64,000 bases of DNA from Candidatus Aenigmatarchaeota archaeon (GCA_016181005.1 JACPAE010000004.1:9865-73864), one strand, 5' to 3'. Positions 34,522 to 43,909 are shown, counted from the stretch's first letter. The notes: generated from the sequence alone by a model not told the origin. Numbers and translations are program-made.

Positions 34522-35280
34522 ATGACACGATTAATCTCCATAGCTTCGGGTAAAGGCGGCGTGGGGAAGACTACACTTGTCTCCAGCTTGTCATTCGCAT
34601 TAACGGAATTGGGCAAGGATGTCACTGCTATAGACGCGAACATAACAACACCACACCTGGGTCTGCATCTAGGTTTCCATTCCGCGCCGAAGAACCTGCA
34701 CGATTTTCTCAGGGGCAGCGCAAAGATGAAGGAAATTATTTATCACCATCCTTTTGGATTCAAGATTATACCTGCCAGTTTGTCTGTGAATGACTTGGTT
34801 GGTGTAAATGGCGATAAGCTTCAAAGTCTGACGATGAATCTGATTGGGAGCACCGACTTTATTCTGCTGGATTCAGCACCGTCGTTGGGAAGGGAAGCTA
34901 CATTGTCATTAAACTCATCCGATGAATTGCTTCTTTTAACTAATCCGAATCTACCCGCGGTTTTGGATATTCTCAAAGTTGCAAAAGTCGCTGAGAAGAT
35001 GAACAAGATAATTCTTGGCATTGTCGTTAACAGGGTTACAGGAAAGAATAACGAGCTGTCTATTAAGGAAATAGAGGACATTGTAAAGTATCCTGTGATA
35101 GCAAAGATTCCCGAGGACGAGAATGTGCAAAAGTCTTTGGCGGCTAGAACTTCAGTAATAGATTACAGTCCTAACTCTCGTGCGGCTGTAGAGGTTAGAA
35201 GATTGGCGCATTATCTAGTCGGGAAGGATTTTGATTACACGCAAAGTTTGTGGGACAAAGTTTTCAACTGGTTTAGATAA
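34522..35280 (+). CDS. MinD/ParA-family P-loop ATPase
   Basis: Deviant Walker A ATPase of 252 residues from ATG 34522 (ISIASGKGGVGKTTLVSSL), with DANITTPHLG and the switch FILLDSAPSLG. The C-terminus ends DKVFNWFR, which may serve as a short amphipathic membrane helix as in MinD. AGGT lies about 9 nt before the ATG; a longer frame would begin inside the tRNA gene and is rejected. Possible roles are positioning of membrane or surface machines. SepF is also in the window, but MinE/MinC are not. Confidence 0.85.
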   Translation: MTRLISIASGKGGVGKTTLVSSLSFALTELGKDVTAIDANITTPHLGLHLGFHSAPKNLHDFLRGSAKMKEIIYHHPFGFKIIPASLSVNDLVGVNGDKLQSLTMNLIGSTDFILLDSAPSLGREATLSLNSSDELLLLTNPNLPAVLDILKVAKVAEKMNKIILGIVVNRVTGKNNELSIKEIEDIVKYPVIAKIPEDENVQKSLAARTSVIDYSPNSRAAVEVRRLAHYLVGKDFDYTQSLWDKVFNWFR

Positions 35281-35288
35281 TTAAGTTG

Positions 35289-35654
35289 TCACTGCCTTTG
35301 ATATGTGGAATGTCCAAGACTAGACACTCTTCTTCCAAATGATCGCCAGAAATATTGAAGCGTGTCAACTAGTCCACCAGAAATCATTCCTAATTCAGCG
35401 CCTGCAGCAGTATAGCCAGCAAAAATTGCTGTTGTCGTTTGAATATCTCCACCTGATGTCTTGGCTAAAATAGCACCAGCTAAACTGCCGATACAGACTC
35501 CTGTAACATAGCCATAAGCACTTCCTCTAATCACATGCTTGGGGGCGTTTATTAAATATAGGAAGACATTTCTAAATGAATCTGAATACCCAACTCTATC
35601 AAGATCATGAGCAGGATTCAATTCCCTTGCAAGTACACTGATAAACCTCATCAA
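35289..35654 (-). CDS. Small glycine-rich membrane-like hypothetical protein
   Basis: A 121-residue protein with two moderately hydrophobic Gly/Ala-rich segments (GSAYGYVTGVCIGSLAGAIL and FAGYTAAGAELGMISGGL) and basic flanks. No family recognised. Convergent with the MinD-like gene (8-nt gap) and divergent from the next hypothetical gene. Confidence 0.5.
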   Translation of the reverse strand: MMRFISVLARELNPAHDLDRVGYSDSFRNVFLYLINAPKHVIRGSAYGYVTGVCIGSLAGAILAKTSGGDIQTTTAIFAGYTAAGAELGMISGGLVDTLQYFWRSFGRRVSSLGHSTYQRQ

Positions 35655-35704
35655 GCAAAATTACATCTTAAAAGGATTTAAGCTTTTCTGCTATACTCAT
35701 TAAT

Positions 35705-36553
35705 ATGACACAAAATGCTATAGAACAGTTTTTATGGGAAGAACTTGGATATAGAAAAATAAAGGAATTGATGGAAGGGAGAAAAGACAGAAGAGTTGGA
35801 ATACGCGATTTTCTAGAAGGTACATTGTTTGCCACTTTCAAACCTTTTACATGGTCTGGAATTAATCAGGTAAGGGTTACAATGCCGGCAGTACCACGAA
35901 TTCATACTATCGACGAGTTTAAACTTTCTGGCGGCTATCCTATAGGATTTCAACAAGATTTATTGGGCACGGTGTTAAACTATCCATTTTTCACTCAAAG
36001 CATGGGGTTCCTCCACCAACGACCCCACCAACGACGTAACGAAATGGTAGAATATTTACAGAATCTGGGCAGAAGATTGTTCCCAAATGCAGAAGTATCT
36101 TTCAGGAAATCTCGTGGTATCCTGACTACCGGCATAATTCTTGATGAAGACTTTTACTTCAGTTTAGTATTCCCTTCTCACACCACAGCGTTTGATACGT
36201 ATTTCAAAGTGAATCCAGATATGGTGACCGACATAAATAGAATTGTATCTAGATATCATTTCCTTAGTAATAGAAAAAGGACAGATTACGGGCCTAGCCA
36301 AATATATACTCAGATACCTGAATTAGATTTGGTTAGCATGATTGGCACAAAACCTGATGATGAGTTATTGGCTACAGTTTCGAGTGTTGAAAATTTAAGA
36401 TATTCTCCAGAATCATCTTATAGAACAGGCCAAGTAATTAACCACAATAGATGGGGCCCAGGCATTATACAAGAGACACACGAAAACCATTTTACTGTGT
36501 ATTTTCCTGCATTGGGAGTAACCAAGAATCTAATACATAATTACAAAAGCTAA
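35705..36553 (+). CDS. Hypothetical protein with a C-terminal Tudor/DUF3553-like barrel
   Basis: A 282-residue protein with lower G+C than its neighbours. The last about 50 residues fit the small SH3/Tudor-like pattern GQVINHNRWGPGIIQETHEN followed by F-x-V-Y-F and a final K-x-L, as seen at the end of UvrD-type helicases. The first 230 residues are mixed alpha/beta with many Phe/Tyr/Arg and no motif I recognise. The domain suggests a nucleic-acid or helicase partner; this is inference. Confidence 0.55.
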   Translation: MTQNAIEQFLWEELGYRKIKELMEGRKDRRVGIRDFLEGTLFATFKPFTWSGINQVRVTMPAVPRIHTIDEFKLSGGYPIGFQQDLLGTVLNYPFFTQSMGFLHQRPHQRRNEMVEYLQNLGRRLFPNAEVSFRKSRGILTTGIILDEDFYFSLVFPSHTTAFDTYFKVNPDMVTDINRIVSRYHFLSNRKRTDYGPSQIYTQIPELDLVSMIGTKPDDELLATVSSVENLRYSPESSYRTGQVINHNRWGPGIIQETHENHFTVYFPALGVTKNLIHNYKS

Positions 36554-36578
36554 TTTTCGAATTTAATATTTAGGATAA

Positions 36579-38204
36579 TTATAAGCTAATCTCGAATGCA
36601 GCACAAGGCATTTCCAAACCCCAGTTTTCCAAAACTTGCGGATGCAATTCGCCAAAATGGCCTATGACTTTATTTTCCACCAAAATGTTAGCCTGCCTGC
36701 CCAGGATAAATGCCGTGCTTGATGCCTCTTCCAGCTTGTAGTCCACGCTCATCTGCTTCATCAAAGTCTCTGCAACAGCTTTTGCATCCGTGTAACTTGC
36801 TTTAGAATGCGACATGATAAATGCAACTTTTCTGACAGTTTTCGCCTTTATCTCTTCATTATCATCCGGAACAACAACATCACCGACCTCGAAAACATTC
36901 TGGGGATAGTCGACATGCTTGTTGACCGAAAGAACTTTCATCAAACTCGGCACAATCCAATTTCTCAAGCATACATAATCCTCGGAGACAGGATTTTCCA
37001 ATTCTATTACATTCTCCCGTTCAACGTTCATTTTCTCAAACAAATCCCTATGGTTTGTAAGAACCGGCCTTATCAATTCCTGAAAGCCGAATCCTGTCAA
37101 AAGATGCCTGTATTTGGCGGAAGTCTTTTCTATGGGATGCGACTTGCCCACTGTCGCGATGTTCGGTAGCTCCGGCGTGAAGTTATTGAAGCCGTATCCA
37201 ATGGCGACATCTTCGATCAAGTCAATCTTGTGCAGAATGTCTGTCCTGTAGGAAGGTATGTAAACTCTAAGAGTTCCCTTGCTTTCTGTAACATCATATC
37301 CCATCCTTTGCAGAATTGCTACAGCATCTACCTTCTTCAAGTCCAGCCCGATCCATTTGTTTATTTCCTCCAATGTTATGTCAAGGAAAGTAGGATTTAG
37401 ATCAGGCGTGATTTCAGGCCGTTCTCCATGAAATATTTTCACAGCTTCAATCACGCACCCACGCTCGGCGAAGTTGGTCACAAGTATGTTGAGAGTCTGC
37501 AAGACAGACTCCTTATCCAACCCAGTAAGCTCTACAAACAAAGTCTTCGTTTCTTCCGTTACCCTTGTCCTATCCGAATTTATTATCGGTGGAAAACTGA
37601 AGACGCCTTTAGCATCAGTATAAACAGGATATTTCTTCGCACCTTCAAGTATATGTCCATATTCCTTCCCCTTCGGTATTTTATCAAATACCTCGCTTAG
37701 GTTCATTTCCTCATCAGTGTCCAACGGAACTATCTTCGCATCTGGATTTGCGTCAGTGTAACTTATGGGCTGGATTATTTTGTCAAAATCATGTATACCA
37801 ATCGCAACTTTCTTCCTCTTCCTTCCTATAGTCTCCGCAAGAACTTCCTGTATGTTCATCAGACTTTTTATGAAGGCATCAGTCATCGTGACGTTCCTGA
37901 CAACAGCCGCCGCAATATAAGGCCGAATATCTACTGTTCCAGCTTTGATTTGGACTTTGGGATTCTCCGCCTTGTGCTTCTTCAAACCAATAATTAATCC
38001 AAGATACTGCTTTATTGCCCTTGCAAGCCCTTCAATGCCATAAAGGTCAGGCCTGTCAGGCGTAAGCTCGAGCGTGATTTCATCCTCTTTCATCGCCTCG
38101 ACATTCGGCTTGATTAGATGAATAACTTCTTCCAACTGCTCGTCAGAAAGATCCTTTCCGATCAAGTTGAGCAAATCTCTCTTGTCATAAGTTATTGTCG
38201 GCAT
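36579..38204 (-). CDS. pheT: Phenylalanyl-tRNA synthetase beta subunit
   Basis: Archaeal/eukaryotic-type PheRS beta, 541 residues from ATG 38204 (MPTITYDKRDLLNLIG), with GGTGATG just before the start. B3/B4 editing segment (LTPDRPDLYGIEGLARAIKQ), B5 domain (LDITLEEINKWIG) and the inactive class II core (IDLIEDVAIGYGFNN, ENPVSEDYVCLRNW) are visible. The start overlaps the pheS stop by 1 nt, so alpha and beta are translated from one message. Confidence 0.93.
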   Translation of the reverse strand: MPTITYDKRDLLNLIGKDLSDEQLEEVIHLIKPNVEAMKEDEITLELTPDRPDLYGIEGLARAIKQYLGLIIGLKKHKAENPKVQIKAGTVDIRPYIAAAVVRNVTMTDAFIKSLMNIQEVLAETIGRKRKKVAIGIHDFDKIIQPISYTDANPDAKIVPLDTDEEMNLSEVFDKIPKGKEYGHILEGAKKYPVYTDAKGVFSFPPIINSDRTRVTEETKTLFVELTGLDKESVLQTLNILVTNFAERGCVIEAVKIFHGERPEITPDLNPTFLDITLEEINKWIGLDLKKVDAVAILQRMGYDVTESKGTLRVYIPSYRTDILHKIDLIEDVAIGYGFNNFTPELPNIATVGKSHPIEKTSAKYRHLLTGFGFQELIRPVLTNHRDLFEKMNVERENVIELENPVSEDYVCLRNWIVPSLMKVLSVNKHVDYPQNVFEVGDVVVPDDNEEIKAKTVRKVAFIMSHSKASYTDAKAVAETLMKQMSVDYKLEEASSTAFILGRQANILVENKVIGHFGELHPQVLENWGLEMPCAAFEISL

Positions 38205-39469
38205 TACATCACCATTTCCTTTTCCCTCAGCCAGTCTATCTTGTCGGAGAACAGATAGCGGATATCGTTTATTCCGAGCTTGAGCATCGCTAGTCTTCCG
38301 AGGCCAAGTCCCCATGCAAGCACAGGAGCTTCAACGCCAAGCGGCAAAGTGACTTCCGGCCTGAATATTCCAGAACCGCCGGCCTCAACCCATCCCAAGT
38401 CATTAAAGTATACGAACAACTCGGTCGAAAATTCGGTGAACGGGAAGTAGCTCGGCTTGAACCTAACCTTCTCAGCACCGATAGTCAATGCGAACTCCTT
38501 CAAGTATCCAAGCAAATGTCTGAATGTCAATTCTTCGCCAACCACAATTCCCTCGCATTGGTCGAACTCTATGAAATGTTTTGCATCGATAACATCCGGC
38601 CTGAACACGTGATCGATAACGAACATCTTGTGCGGTAAATTTTCTTTCTTTAGATTTGCCAGCGTTCTTGCTGACACAGCAGTAGTCTGGCTCCTGAGAA
38701 TCAACCTTCTTGCAAGCTGCGCGTCCCATACCCCCCAGCCTTTGCTTCCTGTTACCCACCCTTTCTTATGCGTTTCCTCAACACGCTTCCACAAGCTCTC
38801 GTCCTTGACAGCGCCTTCTCTAGGCTCCTTGACCATGTAAATGTCGTGTATCCCCCGTGCAGGATGGTCGCTGGGCATGAACAATGCGTCCGCGTTCCAA
38901 AAGTTCAACTCAACTAATGGGCCTTTCGCCTCCACAAAACCTAATCCAATTAGCTTTTCCCTGATTTCTTCAATCACTTGCCTGTAAGGATGGAGCTTCC
39001 CCGGATAGACTTTTGACACAGGCACATCAACATCATATTTCTTGAACTTGACCTGCTTCCATAATCCAGACTTGAGCAACTGTGGTGTCAGGTTTGTAAT
39101 TTCCTTGCCAACAAGCTTGTCGGCCTCGCTTGTGACAACTTTTCTTATCAGCTTTCGTTGCAGCAGTTTTTCAATTAGTTCTTTGTCAACTTCTTCGCCT
39201 TTGTCGATTTTTTCCAGCGCGGCCTGTTCAGGAATTTCCTTCGGGTAAGTTCCCAATACAAGGTCCTTTCCAAATGACTTGGCCCACTTGTTCTTCAGCG
39301 CCCACTGAAGGGCTATGAAAAAGTTGTCCACGCTTTTCTTGGCGTCGTCGAAGGGCATCGACTTCAACGGCTGTTTCTTTAGGATGTCCAGAAGCTGCTT
39401 CTCTGGAAGACCTTTTTTCAGATAGTCACGCCCTTCCTCTGTCAACTCGTACTTTTTCATAACTATCAT
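38204..39469 (-). CDS. pheS: Phenylalanyl-tRNA synthetase alpha subunit
   Basis: Catalytic class II subunit, 421 residues. An N-terminal winged-helix tRNA-binding region (YELTEEGRDYLKKGLPEKQL) precedes motif 1 (MPSDHPARGIHDIYMV), motif 2 (FRPDVIDAKHFIEFDQCEGI) and motif 3 (GLGLGRLAMLKLGINDIR). An ATG at 39460 is an equally good start (MKKYELTEEG). It is upstream of pheT and overlaps it by 1 nt. Confidence 0.94.
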   Translation of the reverse strand: MIVMKKYELTEEGRDYLKKGLPEKQLLDILKKQPLKSMPFDDAKKSVDNFFIALQWALKNKWAKSFGKDLVLGTYPKEIPEQAALEKIDKGEEVDKELIEKLLQRKLIRKVVTSEADKLVGKEITNLTPQLLKSGLWKQVKFKKYDVDVPVSKVYPGKLHPYRQVIEEIREKLIGLGFVEAKGPLVELNFWNADALFMPSDHPARGIHDIYMVKEPREGAVKDESLWKRVEETHKKGWVTGSKGWGVWDAQLARRLILRSQTTAVSARTLANLKKENLPHKMFVIDHVFRPDVIDAKHFIEFDQCEGIVVGEELTFRHLLGYLKEFALTIGAEKVRFKPSYFPFTEFSTELFVYFNDLGWVEAGGSGIFRPEVTLPLGVEAPVLAWGLGLGRLAMLKLGINDIRYLFSDKIDWLREKEMVM

Positions 39470-39483
39470 TTGGTTTTCAATTT

Positions 39484-39666
39484 TTAAGTTCCAGCAACCT
39501 CGTCATAAACTTTGGCATTCTTGTATGTGGTACAGTCTCTGTAGGTTTGGTATAACCTTGTCCAATCGTAAGCTTCTCCACACAGCAGTCTTACATCCGG
39601 CTCTTTGCCCATCAGTTCGCATATGCCGTTTTTGTATTTAGGACAAATCTCTGAACCGTCTTTCAC
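39484..39666 (-). CDS. Small cysteine-containing protein (60 aa)
   Basis: A 60-residue protein with four Cys spaced as CPKYKNGIC, LLCGEAYDW and YRDCTTYK, suggesting a small metal-binding or disulfide-knotted fold. No signal peptide. It lies 15 nt upstream of pheS on the same strand and may be in its operon. Short Cys-rich proteins of this pattern are common in DPANN genomes and mostly uncharacterised. Confidence 0.55.
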   Translation of the reverse strand: MKDGSEICPKYKNGICELMGKEPDVRLLCGEAYDWTRLYQTYRDCTTYKNAKVYDEVAGT

Positions 39667-39792
39667 CAGTCATCCAGACTCGCCTCGAATTAAATCCACA
39701 GAAACAGAACTAGACAAAATAGTCCAATTCAGCAAGTAAATTGGTACGGCATCACAATCTTACTTTTATTATGCAGTCAAAACTTATAAACT

Positions 39793-40881
39793 TTACTTGA
39801 TTAAAAATTTCTCAGTCTGACTTTTTGCCTTTGCTCTTTTCCTCTGATGCCCGGTCAGGAATTTCTTAACCTTCTCTGCAAGATAGTGTTTCACTTCACC
39901 AGAAGTCATCTTACCGCTTCTAAACTCGTCAAATATTTTTTTAATTCTCTTGTCGTCTTCCTCGAACATGTAGTAAAGGTACTGACATGCGACATCTATG
40001 TCAGGATTGCCACCGACTTTCCTATGCTCCTCCAAAGTCCTGGCTCCTCCAGAGAAGGCTCCCATTATTTTCTTTTCCGCGACTTCCGGTTTGTCGGTAA
40101 GATAAATGCATGTCTCTGGCTTGCTCCCAGACATCTTTCCTCCCTGCAGGCCGGGCATGAATGTGTGGTAAGTTGATGAAGGCTTGACATAGCCAAGCTT
40201 GTCCGCTATGTCCCTGACCAAGCGCATGTAGGGATCCTGGTCAATTCCTATATTCACAACTGTCGGCCTTGTTCCTCCATATTCCTCCAACTGTGGAAGC
40301 AGTATATGTGCCGACTGCATTACCGAGTAAAATATCTGTCCAGGGTTGGTGTCATTGTTAAAGCCGAATATGGCTTTGACTGAGGAGAATGTTGTTTTTG
40401 TAGACATCTTGACTGCAAGCTCGTAAACTTTCGCAAGCTTTGTCGAAAGGAAAATCTTCGTCTTTTTCCTGTCAAACCCAAGCGCAATTATAGTCGGAAT
40501 CACGTGTTCGTATGCGTTTTTAGTAGCTTCGTCCACAGTCTGTGCTTTCTTGAAAACATAAGTCTCGTCATTGGAAATCGGTATGAAAACTTCAGCACCG
40601 TTCTTCTGAAAGAACAAAGCTTCCTGCAAAACCATCAAATTTCCTAAATGTAGAGGACCAGAAGGGTTGAATCCAGTTAGAACTGCAAACGGCTTTTTGC
40701 CTTTAATTGCATTGAAGACGGACCCAAAATCACGATGACCGAACACAACTCCTCTCCGATAAAGAGTATCAAGATTTTTCATCTGCTTCAAGTAACTGTC
40801 AATCTTCTCTATCCCAAACTCCTTCATAGTCTCCTCATAGTTCACCTCGCCTTCTACGTTGTCAACAGCTATCTTGGCCAT
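39793..40881 (-). CDS. trpS: Tryptophanyl-tRNA synthetase (archaeal type)
   Basis: Class Ic synthetase, 362 residues. HIGH-type motif TGFNPSGPLHLGN, conserved NIGIDQDPYMRLVRD and KMSKS-type GGKMSGSKPE are visible, with ISNDETYVFKKAQT between. The GIDQDPY signature separates TrpRS from the similar TyrRS. A helical C-terminus of about 80 residues ends the chain. Length is normal. Confidence 0.92.
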   Translation of the reverse strand: MAKIAVDNVEGEVNYEETMKEFGIEKIDSYLKQMKNLDTLYRRGVVFGHRDFGSVFNAIKGKKPFAVLTGFNPSGPLHLGNLMVLQEALFFQKNGAEVFIPISNDETYVFKKAQTVDEATKNAYEHVIPTIIALGFDRKKTKIFLSTKLAKVYELAVKMSTKTTFSSVKAIFGFNNDTNPGQIFYSVMQSAHILLPQLEEYGGTRPTVVNIGIDQDPYMRLVRDIADKLGYVKPSSTYHTFMPGLQGGKMSGSKPETCIYLTDKPEVAEKKIMGAFSGGARTLEEHRKVGGNPDIDVACQYLYYMFEEDDKRIKKIFDEFRSGKMTSGEVKHYLAEKVKKFLTGHQRKRAKAKSQTEKFLIK

Positions 40882-41025
40882 AGAATCACTTTAAGTAATT
40901 TAGAAATAGGAGTAAATAAAATCTAGGAATCACTGAAAGGTAAACCATTGGGACATACCATCTCATAATATTAAGCAAGCCAACAGATTTAAACTTTATA
41001 TTGCAATTAAGACCTTAGTGTTTTA

Positions 41026-41442
41026 ATGGCAAACTGGAGAATCGTCATAAGCGACCCCGAGACAAGGAAATCCTACCAGAAGGAGCTTGAGGAAGACAAG
41101 GCTATTGTTCTTGTCGGAAAAAAGCTTGGTGAAGACGTTAACGGCGATATTTTTGGATTGTCAGGCTATTCCCTCAAAGTCACGGGCGGTAGCGACAGGG
41201 AAGGGTTCCCTATGCATCCAAACCTGCCTGGCCAGGGAAAGAAGAGAATGTTGTTGACAGGTCCTCCAGGCTACCATCCTAAAATAAAGGGGCAAAGAAA
41301 AAGAAAAACAGTCCGAGGAAACACGATATCTCAATTCATAACTCAGGTCAACGTCAAGGTTGTCAAGAAGGGCGATAAACAGCTAGACGAAATTTTTGGT
41401 AAGAAGGAAGCGCCAAGCCCTCCGACAACCGAACAAAAATAA
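41026..41442 (+). CDS. rps6e: Ribosomal protein S6e
   Basis: Small-subunit protein of 138 residues. Characteristic SGYSLKVTGGSDREGFPMHP, LLTGPPGYHPKIKGQRKRKT and VRGNTISQFITQVNVKVVKK are present. TATA-like TTTAAACTTTATA lies around 40989-41001. In archaea S6e often precedes aIF2-gamma; here an unrecognised gene (41485) sits between them. Confidence 0.93.
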   Translation: MANWRIVISDPETRKSYQKELEEDKAIVLVGKKLGEDVNGDIFGLSGYSLKVTGGSDREGFPMHPNLPGQGKKRMLLTGPPGYHPKIKGQRKRKTVRGNTISQFITQVNVKVVKKGDKQLDEIFGKKEAPSPPTTEQK

Positions 41443-41484
41443 CACCATTTACCATTTAAATCCTTTTCTACCGGGTAATTAATT

Positions 41485-42183
41485 ATGTCAACTAATTTAC
41501 TTGTAGTCAAGTCAATGGCCGATGCTTTGGATGTTTTGTCAAAGAATGTAGTTCCTTTAGAGAAGTCTGATTTCAATGAATTAGGAGCTTATGTTTATCC
41601 CTTGCGTTCACAAGTGCAGCTGGCAGTTGAGCTGGAATTAGACGGGAAACCTAAACAAGTTCAATTAACAAGAGAAGATGGAGTAATTATAAATCTCCGT
41701 CTCCCAGACGAACTGGAACTGTTTCAAATGCTTGAACCCAAGTATGGGCCATTAGAGCATGGCGGCATCGAGAAGCAATTGCAAGCTTGTTATCATCAAG
41801 ACCAAAGATACAAAGATAATGTTTTAGTTTTAGGAAGATTCTCGGTCAGGACAGGAGAGATGGGAATAAAAACCGGGGACGGCCACGAATTTTATAGAAT
41901 TATAGGAAAAGAGCCGCCAAACAGTATATCAGCAGGCGATTACGGTTATGATTTTGCAAGGCAACAAATGGTGCCTATGCCGAATAGAAGAGGCTATTTC
42001 GATCGAATAGGCAAGACGGAAGCGAAAGGCTATTGGGGTGGAGTAGACTACGAAGACGACGAGGGCAGGTCGGCAGTCAGATGCTACTGGGTCTCTGCCG
42101 AGGAGATGCTCTACGTGAATGTGCTTAGGCCGTTGGAGAGGAGAGACACCGGTGCTGTGGCTGCGTGGAGAAAGGCAGCTTAA
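41485..42183 (+). CDS. Unrecognised 232-residue soluble protein
   Basis: Mixed alpha/beta protein with no signal peptide or membrane segment. The first 80 residues look like a small beta domain (VQLAVELELDGKPKQVQLTR); the second half is rich in Gly/Tyr/Asp/Arg (GDYGYDFARQQMVPMPNRRG). I recognise no family. It lies between S6e and aIF2-gamma on the same strand, so it may share their expression. Confidence 0.55.
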   Translation: MSTNLLVVKSMADALDVLSKNVVPLEKSDFNELGAYVYPLRSQVQLAVELELDGKPKQVQLTREDGVIINLRLPDELELFQMLEPKYGPLEHGGIEKQLQACYHQDQRYKDNVLVLGRFSVRTGEMGIKTGDGHEFYRIIGKEPPNSISAGDYGYDFARQQMVPMPNRRGYFDRIGKTEAKGYWGGVDYEDDEGRSAVRCYWVSAEEMLYVNVLRPLERRDTGAVAAWRKAA

Positions 42184-42200
42184 TTAGGCAACATTAAAAA

Positions 42201-42208
42201 CCTTTAAA
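42201..42208 (+). promoter_or_regulatory. TATA box of aIF2-gamma
   Basis: CCTTTAAA within A/T-rich sequence. Transcription would start near 42231-42233, a few bases before GGGTGATG. The first ATG (42239) is immediately followed by TAA, which sharpens the start-codon problem of the downstream gene. Confidence 0.45.
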
Positions 42209-42281
42209 TCAATATTTTATCCTAGCTTGGGCTGGGTGATGTAAAGTAACAAAAGAAATAAATCCGAAGCTGATACCTGAA

Positions 42282-43472
42282 GTGAACATAGGTCTTGTCG
42301 GCCACGTAAGCCACGGCAAGACAACACTGACAAAAGCCTTGACAGGCAAGCTGACACTAGCCCATTCCGAGGAATTGAAGCGAGGAATAACAATAAGGCT
42401 AGGCTATGCAGACGTTACAATCTACAAGTGCACCAAATGCGGAAAGCACTCGACAAATGAAAAATGTATCCACTGTTTTTCTCAAGCAGAGCCAGTGCGG
42501 ACAGTAAGCTTCATCGACGCTCCCGGCCACGAAACCCTGATGGCTACAGTGCTGACAGGCGCCAGCCTGATGGACGGCGCGATACTGCTGGTAGCTGCAA
42601 ACGAGAAATGTCCGCAGCCGCAGACAAGGGAGCACTTGACGGCATTGGAAGTTGTCGGCATCAAGAACGTGATAATCGTCCAAAGCAAGATTGACATGGT
42701 GACTAGAGAGCAAGCGCTTGAAAACTACAACCAGATAAAGGAATTTGTCAATGGCACGTCCATGGAAAACGCACCAATAATTCCCATCTCGGCGCAGTAC
42801 AGCGTCAACCTTGATTACCTTTTCGAGGCGATTGAAAAAGTGATACCTACACCCCAGAGGGATTTGGAAGCAGATCCTTTGATGTATGTTGCAAGAAGCT
42901 TCGACGTGAACAAGCCAGGCTCGTCTCCCAAGGCGTTGACCGGAGGCATTGTCGGCGGCTCAGTGGTGCAGGGGAAGTTCAAGGTCGGCGATGAGATTGA
43001 GATAAAGCCAGGCGTCATGGTCAAGAGTTCCTACAAGCCCCTGACCACAATAATCACAGGTTTGAAGAAGGGAGGAATGGACTTGCCAGAGGCCGGTGCT
43101 GGCGGTTTGCTGGGACTTATGACAGACTTGGACCCAGCACTGGCAAAATCCGACGGCCTTGTCGGCAATGTCGTAGGATATCCGGGAAAATTATTGCCCC
43201 CTGTAATAAATTCGCTGACGTTAGAAATCCATTTGCTGGAAAGAGTTGTAGGCGCCAAGGAGCTCGCCTCTACAGACCCGATAAAGATGAATGAACCCCT
43301 TCTTGTAAACGTGGGCACAAGCAGATCAGTAGGAGCCGTCACCTCCATCAAAAAGGGCGCAGTTTCATTGAATCTAAAAATCCCCATCTGCGCGACAAAG
43401 CAGGATAGGATTGTAATCTCAAGACAGGTTCAAGGAAGATGGAGGCTGGTCGGCTACGGAAAATTGCTCTAG
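42282..43472 (+). CDS. eif2g: Translation initiation factor aIF2 gamma subunit
   Basis: GTPase that carries initiator tRNA, 396 residues. G1 GHVSHGKTT (Asp of the usual VDHGK is Ser), zinc ribbon CTKCGKHSTNEKCIHC, G3 IDAPGHETL, G4 SKID and a P-loop-distal VGTSRSVGAV are present. The frame is conserved upstream of the GTG at 42282 (KLIPEVNIGLVGHV) but contains no ATG/GTG/TTG start after the TGA at 42237. The leading ATG at 42239 is one base out of frame. Either translation begins at GTG 42282 or an indel or unusual start exists. Confidence 0.9.
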   Translation: MNIGLVGHVSHGKTTLTKALTGKLTLAHSEELKRGITIRLGYADVTIYKCTKCGKHSTNEKCIHCFSQAEPVRTVSFIDAPGHETLMATVLTGASLMDGAILLVAANEKCPQPQTREHLTALEVVGIKNVIIVQSKIDMVTREQALENYNQIKEFVNGTSMENAPIIPISAQYSVNLDYLFEAIEKVIPTPQRDLEADPLMYVARSFDVNKPGSSPKALTGGIVGGSVVQGKFKVGDEIEIKPGVMVKSSYKPLTTIITGLKKGGMDLPEAGAGGLLGLMTDLDPALAKSDGLVGNVVGYPGKLLPPVINSLTLEIHLLERVVGAKELASTDPIKMNEPLLVNVGTSRSVGAVTSIKKGAVSLNLKIPICATKQDRIVISRQVQGRWRLVGYGKLL

Positions 43473-43909
43473 CCGGTGCAGCTGACAGTTGCTGGAATTG
43501 CTCTTCCAGTCGGAGGCACTATCCTGTAGACACAGCTTCTGGGAGTGCCGGCAGACGTGCAGGAGCCGTCGATAATAGTCGCAGTCCTGCCAGGATCAAC
43601 GGTCGCCGAATCGCCGCTTAGCGTAGCTGTACCGCCACCAGACGTTCTCGTGACGCTCACACTTCCGCATGTTACGGTATTTCCTGGACTCGGAGCGCAG
43701 GCTCCGTTAACGAAAGTTAGAGGATTCGTCCCGATGTTCTTGAAAACAAATCTGGCTTGCGTGCCGCCAGAGCAGAAGGCGTCGACAATGTCAAGCCCCT
43801 GCAGCTGCTGCTGGAACGTGCCGGCGATATAAAGATAAGCCGTACCCGCCAATGCTATTGTGATCATAAGCATTAGCAGTGTCGCTACAACTGTCGATAC
43901 ACCTTTCAT
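43469..43909 (-). CDS. Archaeal pilin-like protein, copy A
   Basis: Secreted pilin of 146 residues from ATG 43909 (MKGVSTVVATLLMLMITIAL), with the short Lys-Gly leader before the cleavage site typical of archaellin/pilin N-termini and a hydrophobic assembly helix. The globular part has paired Cys and ends SCVYRIVPPTGRAI. It is paralogous to the next gene upstream, with stretches of identical DNA at both ends. Convergent with aIF2-gamma (4-nt overlap at the 3' ends). Confidence 0.8.
   Translation of the reverse strand: MKGVSTVVATLLMLMITIALAGTAYLYIAGTFQQQLQGLDIVDAFCSGGTQARFVFKNIGTNPLTFVNGACAPSPGNTVTCGSVSVTRTSGGGTATLSGDSATVDPGRTATIIDGSCTSAGTPRSCVYRIVPPTGRAIPATVSCTG

Noticed and set aside
42239-42281. 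Bulge-helix-bulge intron at the aIF2-gamma start
   Set aside because: No 4-bp helix with two 3-nt bulges and a correct frame outcome could be found between ATG 42239 and GTG 42282.
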